Source: Pontederia crassipes | Taxonomy: Eukaryota > Streptophyta > Magnoliopsida > Commelinales > Pontederiaceae | Direction: 5' to 3' | Assembly (NCBI GenBank): GCA_030549335.1 | Contig: JAUKPH010000017.1 | Span: forward strand, 14,035,501-14,099,500 | Length of the DNA: 64,000 nucleotides | Shown: in pieces, positions 1 through 12,884 of the stretch | Numbering within the stretch: position 1 is the first letter of the stretch | Layout: every line of letters starts with the position of its first letter | Notes under the pieces: model-generated | What the model was told of the DNA's origin: nothing | Seen by the model: only the letters and a program-made list of their open reading frames with translations | The model's database searches: none | Program-made: the position numbers and the translations under genes

Positions 1-3000
1 TGGCCACTCGCACATCGTCTCTGGCACGCTCGATGATCGTGGTTGTCGCGCAGTCGGCCGTGTTATTGCCGAACCACGTTGCTCCCTGCTACCGAACCTC
101 CTTGCTCCTGAACCGCCTCCATCCTCCACCCTAAACTGGCATGCACAGATCCCGTCCATCCATCTTAGATTGGATGGTCTTGAAAGTGTGGACGCATGGT
201 GCTACAACAGTGGCACCCTAATATTCCTCATATATAACATTAGCAAGGGAAAGAAAACTTGAAAATTATCATTGGACTTAAGTAAAAGTTCAATATTAAA
301 TTACATGGTAATTTATTTGAAATGTTAGTTGTTTTATTTAAAACGTTTGCGTCTTCCAAAATTATTGTACTTGATTATAATAAATTACCTAAAAATTTGT
401 TCTTCCAATAGCTCAAGCCTAATTAGTAATATAAATATAATAAAGGTGACTAAGGACGCAGATTTTTTATATTTTGATAAAATTATCCCCTCTGAATCAA
501 ACAGCATAGTTCAATTTTATAACTCATTTTCTTATTATTTTTTTATAACAGTACATGATTGGTGACAATAAGATAACTTTTTATGACACCTTACTAACAA
601 TAGTGTCAATTAAATTTAAATTGATTAGTAATTACCAAACATGATAATGTGGTATCACTGATGATTTAATGGGTGATTACAAACATGATAATCTTTTATG
701 TAATCAAAATTGCACTTTTACATCAAATTAGTTTACTCTTCTTAGCATACTATTTTGAATATTAGATTTATAATAAATTTATGTGAAATATTGCATTAAT
801 AAATTATTTAAATCTAATAAAAACATAAGTTTACTTTTCACTGCATATGATTCCATATGAGATGGTGAAGTCATCGTGATTTGCTATTAAATAAGAATGG
901 TAAATTATTAACATATGTTTAGAACATATTATTTTCTAGGAAATTGGATATGAGTTCATTTCGAAAGAACAATCACATTATTATTAATAATGGTATGTAA
1001 TGATCATGGAGAACAATTATAATGGCTAAGGAAAGAATATTACATAATTTATTTATATTGTAATCATATTATGAATATAATTATATAGAGACATTGTCAA
1101 ATATACAAAAGTTAAGAAATGTTCAAAGATACATATATGAAAAGTCAAAATTATGATTTTTCTATTTGAATAAGTATCAAATTCATCCTGTATATTTGAT
1201 GATAAATATTATTACCTATCAATTAAGACTTGACATTCAAATACTACACTAAGATTATTTTGTCATGTAAGAAAATACTTTGGATCTTCATTATTGTCAC
1301 ATTGAAACATATAAGATATGAAATGAATGTAACATTGTTCTTACTTATGTTAAATCAAAGATTGAAGTATATAAAGTCATCTTGTGGGATACCAAAATCA
1401 TTGATATCCTAATGTAACAAATCTTGTTGTATAAAATTAATATCTTATATATTCAAACAATTATTTATATCGCAAGAGGGTAATAGAAAGACATATGTCA
1501 ATTGAATAATGACCATAAGTTGAACATCAATTCACTAAAGTATAGTTTAAAATTTTAATGGTCAATTGTTCATAACAAGATTTCATTATTTGACATTAAT
1601 TCAATTATTTTAATTATAAATTAATATATTTTTTAAAAAATGTTGGACCTTTTGAAAGCATATCGTAAACTTTAACTATATAATTTTTCTTATGATTACA
1701 CAAGATTTTAGTGGGAGAAATATAATTTTCTCATAATTGTTTATGAAACAATACATGTATGATTCAATAAAATTAAAGTATGAATGTCATATGCATAAAT
1801 CCTTTAATCAAAATATAAGAGAAATTTTTTTGAACATCGACATCTATAGTGATAGGTTTCGATATTCAATATATTCTATTAATAAATGTGTAACTCATTA
1901 CTAAAGTCGTGTAATGTATGATGACATCTTATTAAAAAGTTCAATATTAATTGTTAAATAGTTTACTAAAGAACATTTTCTATATTTTGAAGGTTGATAT
2001 ATAAATGTTATATCAATTCAAGTATACACGTTCATTCTTAATAGTGGAGTCATTTCTTTTAATGACTAACATGTTGTGTTAGAATTTATAAATCATTGTG
2101 TTGATGATGATTTTATTTAAAAACTTGAATATCAAGTTAAGATCTCATCAAAAAATCGTATTATGAATTTTAAATATACAACTTATGACCATGAGTATTG
2201 AATGTCCATACTAATTCCACCTAACTTAGGCAATTGAGTTGTTTGACACCCATGACATGAAGTATTTTATGCGATTGCCACACAGATAATAAGTGATAAT
2301 ATTTGAAACTTATTAAATATTAGATATCTATATAAGTTTTGTGGGGATGTGTATACCTTAAATATAACAAAATACTCTAAGTTACGTCAAAATAATGAGT
2401 TTAAATAAAATATAAATAATATGATATGATCATTATAAAAGTTATGCTTTGATCAATTTAGATTGATCCCAACTTTTGTGTTATGATAATAATAAAAATT
2501 AATTAAATTGTTATGTTTTGATCAATTCTGATTGATTCAACTTTTGTGATATGACCATAACAAAAATTAATTAAAATATCAATCTTATAAAATTATTAAC
2601 ATTTCTCATAATATGTCAAAATACTAAATTCGTGACATTGTCCATTAAGTATGAATATGATAAATGTGATATGATATAATCATAAGATGAGACACATTAT
2701 GTCTATTTCAAAAGTTATTCATTAGCTGAAGGATTGATGATATAATAACTTCAATTTAGTAAGATGATTGTGTAGATCGTTGGTCAAAAGTTTGACGATA
2801 TTAGTTCTGATTATGCATCATAACAAACACATTGGTGCTTGTTCGAGAATAAGATTATTGAATTGACTCACATGAAAAACTTTTTTATTTGACTTTAGCA
2901 AGTTTTTATTTAATATGATTGTATGTATGGTCTTTTGACTTGAGATACTATTAATATCTTATGTATTTCTGAATATTCTTTAATTGATGATGATAAAAGA

Positions 3001-3240
3001 TCATTGAAAAATAAATTTCTAATTAGTCAAGATACATGAAAATATATGAGTATTTAAAATGGAATCCACAACTTTTATAAGAAGAGACGTCAAATATAAT
3101 AGTAATGACAAAATTTGTAATACGAGAATGAGTTCTCAATATTCTTTGAACAAAATATTTATCAATCTAATTATGTAGTGAGATTAGAGATCTAACATTT
3201 CACCGTATTCTATTAATCTGAATCAAGACATAGAAAATAT
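1..3240. other. AT-rich repeat-relic intergenic DNA, no gene recognised
   Basis: The first 230 bases are GC-rich and look like the broken end of some coding or repeat sequence, but I cannot assign it. The rest is strongly AT-rich with only short chance reading frames. A direct tandem duplication of about 66-69 bases sits at roughly 2443-2508 and 2509-2577; both units contain TTTTGATCAATT and end in AAAAATTAATTAAA. I see no gene. Confidence 0.5.
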
Positions 3241-3249
3241 AGAAGGACT

Positions 3250-3835
3250 ATGTATATCATATTATATGTTGACTAATATTCACACTATAACCTAATAGGT
3301 CACATACAAATAATATTATTGAGAAGATTTTTGGATTAATGGATTTCAAATTAATCATTTATTACGGTGTTTAGCAGATGCCTAATTTGTTGTGCAATAT
3401 AATGAAAAATCAATTAATTCGATCCATAATGAGATATATATTAGATCACTATTTTATTTTGAGAACATGAATTAGTGTATATACTAAAGGTGTATTGAGT
3501 TAGTGCAAGTAGGAGTTCTTAGACAATGGGCAAAATGTGTGCCCTAAGATCAATCAGACAATCTCGATTGAATGATCATTCAATCGAATCATGGATCGAA
3601 CAACTAGATATTACGATGATGATACAATAAATCTAGGCCATCGATAATTAAATTATTATATAATGATAGGTTTAACTAGGAGGCATAGTTGTTTTGTTCC
3701 TAATTGGAACATACTCCTCTCTATCATGAATGAGGAGAGAATGAGAGAGAAGTTACAAAATTCTTTTCCTCATTATTAGTCTTGAACATAGTGTGGTTCT
3801 CTCTCTCTCTCATTCTTCCTCTTCACATCTCATCT
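3250..3835 (+). repeat. Direct repeat A, copia-like LTR/3'-end relic
   Basis: This block is repeated at 3915-4460 with the same order of segments: a GTTGACTAATATTCA head, a GAGAAGATTTTTGGATTA segment, a GCAAGTAGGAGTT segment, then a GCCC..GATCAATCA segment and a CTCCTCTCTATCATGAATGAGG tail. The GCAAGTAGGAG..TG order resembles the junction between internal region and 3' LTR of many copia elements. The copia assignment is inference. Confidence 0.5.
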
Positions 3836-3914
3836 TCTTTTTCACAATGGTTGTAGTGTAAAAAGGTGCGGAATTCTTCTTGATATCTTGGCGTGTATAT
3901 CATTACTATGCATG

Positions 3915-4460
3915 TATGTATATCATATTATTTGTTGACTAATATTCATACTACTCAACCTAATGGGACGCACACAAATAAGATTATTGAGAAGATTTTT
4001 GGATTATTTGATTTTAAATTAATCTCTTATTAGGTGTTTAGCACATGCCTAATTTGATCACGTTTCGACTATAATGAAAGATCTATTGATTAGATCAATA
4101 ATGAGATATGTATTAAATCACTATTTTATTTTGAGAAGATGAATTAGTGCATGTACTAAAGGTGTATCGAGTTTAGTGCAAGTAGGAGTTGTTAAATGTA
4201 TGCCCCAAAATCAATCAAATGATCTTGATTGAATGATAATTCAATCGAATCTTAGATCGAATAATTATATATTACCATGATGATGCAATAAATCTAGGCC
4301 ATCGATAATCAAATTATTATATAATGACAAGTTCATACTCCTCTCTATCATGAATGAGGAGAGAATGATGGAGAAGAAGTAAAAAATTCATTTTTTCATT
4401 CATTATATAATATTGTATTAATCATGAACATAGTGTGACTCTTTTTCTCTCATTCTTTAG
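3915..4460 (+). repeat. Direct repeat B, copia-like LTR/3'-end relic
   Basis: Second copy of the block at 3250-3835. It is shorter because a segment before the ATGAATGAGGAG motif present in copy A is missing here. Both copies are old and hold no readable protein. Confidence 0.5.
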
Positions 4461-4800
4461 TAACATCCTCCAGCTCAATTAAGATATTATTCAATTTAGT
4501 CTAGCGGTTGCACAAATTTAAAACACATCTTAATAGGTGTAAGTATATATAATCTCATGACCACTTTTATGTTTTGTCCATATAGGACTATTCAATCAAT
4601 ACTCTTGGTCCTTTCAATATCTGATACCATTTTGTAACATCTCTCAGTCCAATCAAAATATTATTTATTTTGGACTCTTGATCCGTACAAATTAAAACGT
4701 GTCTTAATAGAAAAAGAGAGTAGCTACATATAACCACATGATCGTATTCGTATCTTGTCCATGGGAGAGACTATTCAATCAATACCCTTAGTGCTTAAAC
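4460..4800 (-). mobile_element. Very short LTR-primer site-LTR relic (TRIM-like)
   Basis: Two similar segments of about 160 bases (about 4460-4619 and 4633-4800) each begin near GTAACATC and share an ACTATTCAATCAATAC tail. Between them TCTGATACCA (4620-4629) is the reverse complement of the initiator-Met primer-binding motif TGGTATCAGA. Read on the minus strand this gives LTR, primer site, LTR with almost no internal region, the layout of a TRIM or of a collapsed element. No coding capacity. It is an old, degraded fossil. Confidence 0.5.
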
Positions 4801-5425
4801 CTTGGTTCGTTGCATTAGACATCTTAAAAAAGCATATACATATGAAATTATTTTGTTTACCATGCAAGAAGCTTATGTTGATTCGAGGAAGATATTTTAT
4901 GATGTAATCAATTAAAAATGTGCATTTTATTTCTAACAAATAGAAAATTTAATGTGTTTCTTTACATGTTTGTTTCTTATTATGTGGTGCAAATGAGTTA
5001 TGAATCGAAAATAAGTATTTTTTTTTTTTTGTTTATCTTCTTTGTTGACTTGTGAACTAATATCTAAGAAATTTCTATCTATTTTTTTTTCTAAAATGGT
5101 AGGAACAACTTACCTGTTTTATTTAACTCAAAAATGGATCTTGAATTTTATTCTGAGTTCAGGAAATATGTATTGGCTAGTCACTCATTTTTATTAGAAT
5201 AATAAATCTGAAATGTCATCAAACCGTAAAAAAACTGAATTTGAATTGTAAAATTGATGCTATTTTCTATTTATTTGATTATATATTTATAATAAAAAAA
5301 TTACTCTTCAAAGTGAATTATATTGCATTAACTTAATTTTATCAAGAACTTTAATAGTGGTCAAAGCATGCAATATAATGATGTGGTGCAGTTTAGGAAA
5401 GGAAATTGCAAAAATATGGTTAGAG

Positions 5426-5968
5426 GTATGGGTGAAAGTAGTTCGGGTCAGGTCGAATTTTCGATTTTAAAAAAAAATCAATCGTTACTATTCGGATCGA
5501 TTTTAAAAAGTAAAAAAATCACCCTAAAATCATTTTGAAAAAATTAAAATCACCTTCTAATATGTCAGTTTTTTCGGAGCTCTACTTTTATATAATTGTA
5601 TTTTAAAATATATTTAATAACTTATAATTAATATAAAAATATTTAATTTTATATTAAATATGAAATATATTACTAAAATTTTAAAGTTATTAAATTATAG
5701 TTTGATAATGTGATAAAAAAGTATGAAATTTTATAAAAAAATATTATATCTATAATAAAAGAATTAATAACATATGTATCAGTTATATAAATAAAAAGGG
5801 GCTCCACGGTCCTTACGAATTTTTCGGGTGGATCCTAATTTTAACAGCTGAATTTTAATTTATTAAAAATTATCCTAAATCATATTGGAATCTCTAATTT
5901 TCTTTTTTTATTCGATTTTTTCGAGTCGGATGAATTTTTCAAGTGGGTCGAGTTTTTCTTACACCCGA
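5426..5968. mobile_element. hAT-type MITE
   Basis: A non-coding AT-rich element of 543 bases with imperfect terminal inverted repeats (TATGGGTGAAAG at the left; the right end reads TCGGGTGTAAGA on the other strand). It is flanked by a perfect 8-bp direct repeat GGTTAGAG at 5418-5425 and 5969-5976. An 8-bp target duplication points to the hAT superfamily. No transposase is encoded. Confidence 0.72.
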
Positions 5969-5976
5969 GGTTAGAG

Positions 5977-6475
5977 GGAAAAGGAGAATGAAATAGTATT
6001 ACTCATTAACGAACTTAATACTTTATATTTTTATGTTTTATACAAAATAAAAAAAAGATAAACAGTTTAAAAAAAAGGTAGTATTAAGATTTTGTTAGTG
6101 GTACAATTAATATAAATTAAGAAACGAAGAAAGAAAAAGGGCAGACAAAACGGCAATCTACGGCTATTTGGGGACATCATGTGCATTAAATTCTGCATTG
6201 TCACATGACAAGTTTGGTCCTTTCATGTTTGAAAAAATATTGACAACAGCGTGATGTCCTTTAACGCACATTGAACTAGAATCTAATTTATCTTCAAAAC
6301 ATCAGAAATGTTTAATGCATTTCAATTATTAATTCACTTATCAAACCATCTAAATAAATAATATATTTAAATTATAAAATTTAATCACTCGCAATAAGTT
6401 GATGAACAAATCAATAATTGAAATGTGATCAACATCTCTCTCAGACCCTTGTTATGATGGTTTTTAATGTCTTAG

Positions 6476-6516
<41 letters not shown>

Positions 6517-8160
6517 CAACTAAATTGCACTCGACAATTCAGTGTTAATTATGTAGAGATTAATCAAAATATATTCTATGCAACTGCGTTGAAGTCACAC
6601 TTGACTTTGATCATCTTGCTATTTTCATTCTTTTACATTGGATCCTGATGTGACTTTTAAAAAATATAATGTGATCAAGTTAAAGTTTTTACATGCATGA
6701 TAAATTAAAGTTGAGGAAAATGCAAGGTGAAGTAGGAGAGAGAGAGAGAGAGGTTGCCTGCCGAATGCATGTGCGTGGTACTGCTGTCACGAAATTAATT
6801 ATATAGGAGACGAAAAGAGCTAGAGAAGAAGAAACTTAGAACTTGTACGATGTGGAAATAGTGCGATAAATAGGGTGCGTGGTATTAAATGCTTACAAAC
6901 TGAGGTGGTAGCACATTACCATTATATTTGCGTGCTGCTGGCTCTTAGTTGCATGGGGGGCACCACTAGAAGATGTTAGAAGTTGGAACAGTAGGTATCA
7001 TAATGTCTTTAAATGGTGCACAACTAACCAAGAGTGAAGGTTGCTGTTAGATCTCACGTGTCGTTCTCATTCTAGCTAGGTCTATTGAAGACGTACACAG
7101 TCATCATAGTTTATAATTAATAATTTGTTAGATTTTGTAAGTTATAAGATAAAATATATAGTTTGTTACTGTAGAAAGATGAATCAAAGCTTTAAAACAA
7201 ATTTCGAAGATTTTATTGTGCATGAAAATTTTATTCATATTTTCTTTATTATTTACAAAAATAATAATATTATGTAATATTCCTTTTTTTTTAAAAAAAA
7301 GAAAGCTAGCTGTACAAAAAAGTGATTGTTGGCTGCTTTGATCTGCAGCAACACTTGGGATGATGTGAAGAAAAGCAAAAAATAAAAATGACCTGCTTCA
7401 CTGATATCTATCAAGAAAAGCAACTTTAATTTGTTTTTTCTTTCATCAAGTCATATTTCTCCACAAAGCATCCTTTTGAAAAGTTACTTCGAGATTTAGG
7501 CTTATTGATCTAAAAAAAACACCAGCTTATTTAAATGTGAACTAGCATCAGAAACTTCTTAATTCAACTTCTCATCTCGTAACCCTCTCTTCTGCTTTTA
7601 AACTATAGAGTAATTTTAATTATTTGAGTTATTTCGTCTAACCATCCCTGAACTATCGCGAATTACCACATTTAACCTCAGACTACGAACTTTATTTTTT
7701 GGGTACTTAAACTATCGCGATTTTTCTGATTTAATCCTTCCGTCCAATTTCGTGAACTTTTCAGTTAACTTCAATTTTTTAATTTTTAAAAAGACCATCG
7801 TACCCCTTTCTTAAATATTAATCTATTTTTACATAAAATAATAAATAAAAATATAAAAAAATAATTAAAAAAAGGACGGGGTGTGCCATTGTAATTTATA
7901 TTAATATAACTATAGTCAACTCTTAATTATTCAACATTGTAATTTTTTTATTTAACAATGAAACAGGGATCAAACAAATATCATTAAACAGGAAATGAAG
8001 TTCAACATTCAGTCCAAATCACGAAAAGCATCAAAGAAGAATAAGAACAAAATACGAAAGTCATGATCAGCATCCCCCGGCCACTAGTTGGCTAGTTAGT
8101 TACACATTATGAAAACTAGAAAAGAAGGAAAAGAAAAAATGAAAATACAAAAGAGAAAGA
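5977..8160. other. Intergenic DNA with (TA)n run and unassigned repeat
   Basis: A (TA)n microsatellite lies at about 6476-6512 and a short (GA)n run at about 6738-6752. At about 7610-7790 the motif AACTATCGCGA occurs twice within a stretch that looks like the end of a dispersed DNA transposon (MULE-like ends are one possibility), but I found no partner end. No host gene is visible. Confidence 0.45.
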
Positions 8161-8165
8161 AGAAG

Positions 8166-9660
8166 GATGGTTGGAAAAACGCGGATTACCGACGGTTCGA
8201 ACCGTCGGTAATCAGTCCGAAAACCGTCGGTAACGTAATTACCGACGGTTTTTCAGTCGGAATCGATCCGTCGAAAAAACGCTCGTCGCAAACGGATTTG
8301 CGACGGTTGAAAAAATTCGTCGAAAATATCGACGGTTCTGGCCGTCGGAACAGTCCCCGGCGGTTCGACCCGTCGAAAATTTTCGACGGTTGCAACCATC
8401 AGAAAAGTCCCCGGCGGTTCGAACCGTCGAAAAGGCCGGCGGTCCGAACCGTCGATATTTCCGACGGTTGCAACCGCCGAAAAAGGCCGGCGGTCCGAGC
8501 CGTCGAAAAGTTGCGACGGTTGCGACAGCCGAAAAAGGCCGGCGGTTCGAACCGTCGTAACTTTTCGACGATCGCAACTATCGAAACTTTGGACGGGCGT
8601 CGCAACCGTCGATCTTTTGACGGTCGCAACCGTCGCAAATAATTTTTTAAATATAAAAAAAATTAGCGGCCGGATCCGGCGCCAGACGGCCGGATCCGGG
8701 CGCTGGAGGCCGGAACCGGCCCGCCTGGCGGCCGATCCGGGCGCTGGAGGCCGGATCCGGCAACCTGGCGGCCGATCGGCCGCTGGGGGCCGGATCCGAA
8801 CGGCCACAGCCGGATCCGGCCGACAGCAGAGAGGGAGAAAGAGATGCCGGCGCGGAGCGGGAGAGAGAGATACGCCGGCGCGGGCGAGGGTCGCCGACGT
8901 TCGGCGCGCGGGAGAGGCCGATCCGGTGCTCGCGGCCGGGAGAGAGAGAGGAGAGGAGGGAGAGAGAGAGGAGTGGAGGGAGGAGGGAGAGAGAAGAGGG
9001 AGGAGGGAAAATATATAAAGGAAAAAAGTGGAAAGAAAGCGGAAAAAGGGAAAAAAAAGCGGGATAACGAAATTTTAATTACCAACGGTTTCGGCCGTCA
9101 AAAACGTAAATATTAAATATTTTTTATTTTATTTAGTTATATATAATATTTATTTTTTATTTTACCGACGGTCAAAACCGTCGGTAATTGCGACGGTTTG
9201 GACCGTCGCTAGTTATATTAATAAAATACTCTTATATACGGTTCTGGATTTTGCGACGGATGGATATCCGTCAGAAATATCGACGTTCCTAATCGTCAAA
9301 AAATTAAATAATAATATAATTAATTATATAATTAATTTTTTTATTTCCGACGGTCGTGTCCGTCAGAAAATCCGTCGAAAAAATTTAATAATAATATTAA
9401 AAATATATAATTTAATTTTTTTATTTCCGACGGTCGTAACCGTCACAAAAGTCGTCGAAAATTGCGACGGATGGATATCCATCGAAAATATCGACGTTCC
9501 TAATCGTCAAAAAATTAAATAATAATATAAATTATTTCCGACGGTCATAACCGTTGAAAAATCCGTCGGAAACGGAATCGTCGAAAAATCCGTCGCAAAT
9601 TGCGACGGATTTAGAACCGTCGGAAATTATCCGTCGGAAAATCGCGATTTTCTTGTAGTG
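8166..9660. mobile_element. Non-autonomous CACTA-like transposon with palindromic repeat array
   Basis: The right end is ATTTTCTTGTAGTG, which on the other strand is CACTACAAGAAAAT, the classic CACTA terminus. Just inside it is ATCGCGATTTT next to CCGTCGG. Near 8171-8193, GGAAAAACGCGGATTACCGACGG resembles the inner part of the same inverted repeat, so the left end probably lies there with its outermost bases lost. Between the ends are dozens of CGACGG/CCGTCG units, often as palindromes, in two blocks (about 8190-8640 and 9085-9640), as in CACTA subterminal repeats. They flank a very GC-rich core (about 8665-9000) of GGCCGGATCCGG-like units and purine runs. Open frames on both strands here are by-products of the array. 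No transposase is seen. Confidence 0.72.
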
Positions 9661-12106
9661 GGTGCAGCCTCATCTCCAACCTCCTTTAGCAAAGATCCAG
9701 AACTCAGCCAATATTCGGACCCTATGGAACCAAAACGTCCCTTCAAGGTTGCTTCGAGCCCCCTTTTATAGCCTCACTTCTACTGCTAATTCCCAATGGC
9801 ATTTTCGACGTTTAGTGCCTCTAGATGCTTTACAGGAAGTTTCCTTCTTTTTGGATCATCTCTGTCATTTTCCAGTCAAAGAAATCTATTGTAGCCCCTC
9901 CTACCCCTCTTGGTCTGCCACTTGTCCAGAATTTGCCAGCAAAAAGGAATCTTTATTGTAGTCTTACATTGTTGTCTTTTCCTTAGCTTGTCACATGTCC
10001 ACTGTCAACTATTTTGCAGCCTTTTTGTTGTCCACATCTACCCATAAAGGTGTAGAGAAAGCTTCCTTCCTCTAGTGCAAGAGATCCGCTAGGTTGACGT
10101 GGAACAGTACCATTTCCTTTGCTATTTGTTGCTTTGGACAGCTGGACTGGTGAACTATGTCGTCTGCTTTCAAATTTGTCTAAGTGTCTGAGTTGGAAGA
10201 ACACACCATGTTCCCCATATGCATATGTGTGGGGGCATACACTTGAATACCACTATGAATTACCGATCGGGATTTCTGCATGGAAAGCAATTAACACAAG
10301 TAATAATATCCTAAAAATACAGTATTTAGAAAATAGATGTGGAGAAATAATAGAAGTTATGTTTCATAATACTAAAGCATGTGTTCAAGCATGAGAATAT
10401 AGTAAAACATGGAATAGATGCATATTGAACATAGATGAAAAGTATACATAATTTCTCAACAACAATTATGCATGCTTAAGGTCTCTAGATTTTCATAAAT
10501 GATCATGATGTTAGGATCATATTGGCATAATTCTAGAGTACTATTAAGCTATGCATGAAATGGATTATTTTGAATATTATATGTGCTCAAAGGATCTCTG
10601 GAAAACTTGTCTTAGTTACTGGAAATTATACATGAATGATTATATTTATGAATTATGGATTTTAAGTGAAATGAAATTGCATACATATGATCTTATGCCC
10701 TTATGATACTTATGATGAATATGGACATAAAAGTGATTTCATACGATCTCTAAATTATATTTAATGTTAGGATTAAGTTTATTGGTGCTTATGAATGTGT
10801 GTTATAAAAAATGCTTGAAAACTTAAGGACATTGTAATGATTTGTGGCTCTACCGAGAGAAACGAACGACAAGTCCCATGATCAGGCGTCTGCTCCTTAA
10901 TTTTCAATAGAAGATAGAGAATATCAAACCGGATGATCGATTTGATGATTGGTGCTTTGAGCACTCGACTGTGAACTCACATTGGTCGACCAGTATTAAT
11001 AAATCAAACTTGAACTATATGACTTAGACAGATCGAACAAATAGTTAGAGTTTCAAACGTTCGAAACTCACAATTGAAAGTTCACACTTTTTATCCAAAG
11101 AAAATTAGGCATATGCTTGATTTGTCGGACGTCAAAATTTCACTCAATGGACTCAAAGATAAAAATTAGACTGAATGTTTGCCCAGTCTTTTGAACATCC
11201 AATGAACTTTACAGGTGACTGCTCAACCCAATAGTCATAATGAAGTTGGATAGAGGACTAAATATGATTTAAGCTTAATGAATATGTCTTCATTTCTCTA
11301 TCCACATGATTGTCCTTACACCTCTTACAATTTCTCATGATAACCTAGAACTCTTGCTCCTAAAATCTTGATTGATCCCTTAAAAGATAAAATGATAGGT
11401 TAAGAATAATAAAAGATGAAAAGAATGATTGTCATTGCCTACCTAAATGGGAGGTTATCAACCTTGGATGAGCCTTATGTGAGGCACACCCCTTTTTTAA
11501 GATTATCAATCTTGTGTGAGGTCATCCTCCCTTTCTATGGGAACACCATCATGGCACTGGTCATCTACTGGCCTATTCATGATTTAGGTAATTACACTTT
11601 AGTGTGTTTACATGTCATACCATAAAAGTATAGAGCTTTTCCAATTATATAAAAAGAAATAAAATGAATGGTTAAAGATGATAAAAGGACTATGACCTTT
11701 ATAAAAAGAAATGGAACAATGATAAAATGAATTCCTTCTGAAGTGAAAGATGAATGCTCATATGATCCATATGAATGATGATATTTCCACTATGGCCCAA
11801 GTATATATGATCCCCATGAATCTTAAATGGAAATTTCTTGTATTTCTCATGCTTATGATTTATGGATCATGCTTATGATTTATATTGTAATCACATTTAG
11901 CTTTGAGCTAATGGGAAGGTTTTCTCTCCTATGTTGATCGTCAAATATACTTGATTATCCTGTGCAGCTCTGGTCGATGTGTGTGTGGTGACTTCTGTTC
12001 GAGTGCCATGCGCACATGGGTAGGATGTTGTCTATCTTATATTTATGTTACATGGAGTGTTTCATTGTCTTAAGTATTGTATTATGGCATGGACCATGAA
12101 CCTCTT
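9661..12106. other. Intergenic DNA, no gene recognised
   Basis: There are a few reading frames of 60-100 codons (for example 9662-9961 plus and 11416-11625 plus), but none shows a domain, signal peptide or splice structure I recognise. AT-rich sequence dominates after about 10.2 kb. Confidence 0.4.
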
Positions 12107-12497
12107 TATTATGATGTCATGTGATGCATCAAGGACGATGTGTTGTATTTATTATCATTGAACTTTTGCATTATGTGCATTTTATTCATATGCATCGTTT
12201 TAGGCTTTTAGGTTCTGCTTTTATATTCAAATGTTGTCATATTTTATTATTAATAATTTTCATTGATGTGGCATCCAGCTCATGAATGGGTTAAGGATGA
12301 CTGAAAATCATAACAACTCGAAAGAACATTTCGTCACATAGCCATTCTGAAAAGCCATCATTCATTTAATATTGATACATGGCTCTAAAATGATTGGCAA
12401 TACTACTAAGATCATAAAATATATCACCACATTTTATCTTCTTGAACTCGACTTTGAATTCATTAGTTGTCCTTAAATTATGCAATAATAAAAAAAT
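12107..12497. repeat. Tandem duplication, copy 1 (unit about 386-390 bp)
   Basis: Starts at TTATTATGATGTCAT and runs to a CAATAATAAAAAAATTAT tail. It is repeated immediately downstream with very few differences, including a 4-base indel near the start. It is non-coding and its original function is unknown. Confidence 0.88.
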
Positions 12498-12884
12498 TAT
12501 TATGATGTCATACATCAAGGATGATGTGTTGTATTTATTATCATTGAACTTCTGCATTATGTGCATTTTATTCATATGCATCGTCTTAGGCTTTTAGGTT
12601 TTGCTTTTATATTCAAATGTTGTCATATTTTATTATTAATAATTTTCATTGATGTGGCATCCAGCTCATGAATGGGTTAAGGATGACTGAAAATCATAAC
12701 GCCTCGAAAGAACATTTCGTCACATAGCCATTCTGAAAAGCCATCATTCATTTAATATTGATACATGGCTCTAAAATGATTGACAATACTACTAAGATCA
12801 TAAAATATATCACCACATTTTATCTTCTTGAACTCGACTTTGAATTCATTAGTTGTCCTTAAATTATGCAATAATAAAAAATTA
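12498..12884. repeat. Tandem duplication, copy 2
   Basis: Near-identical copy of 12107-12497, directly abutting it. The high similarity indicates a recent event, probably unequal exchange or replication slippage. Confidence 0.88.

Noticed and set aside
6418-6648. Frame containing an Ile-Tyr run
   Set aside because: Produced by a (TA)n microsatellite; no domain or homologue recognised.
8109-9116. Several overlapping Arg-rich and Pro-rich open frames on both strands
   Set aside because: They arise from the CGACGG palindrome array and the GC-rich core of the CACTA-like element; frames open on both strands with repeat-driven composition are not genes.
9662-10394. Possible gene fragment next to the CACTA-like end
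   Set aside because: Frames of about 75-100 codons with no recognised motif; no consistent exon chain found.
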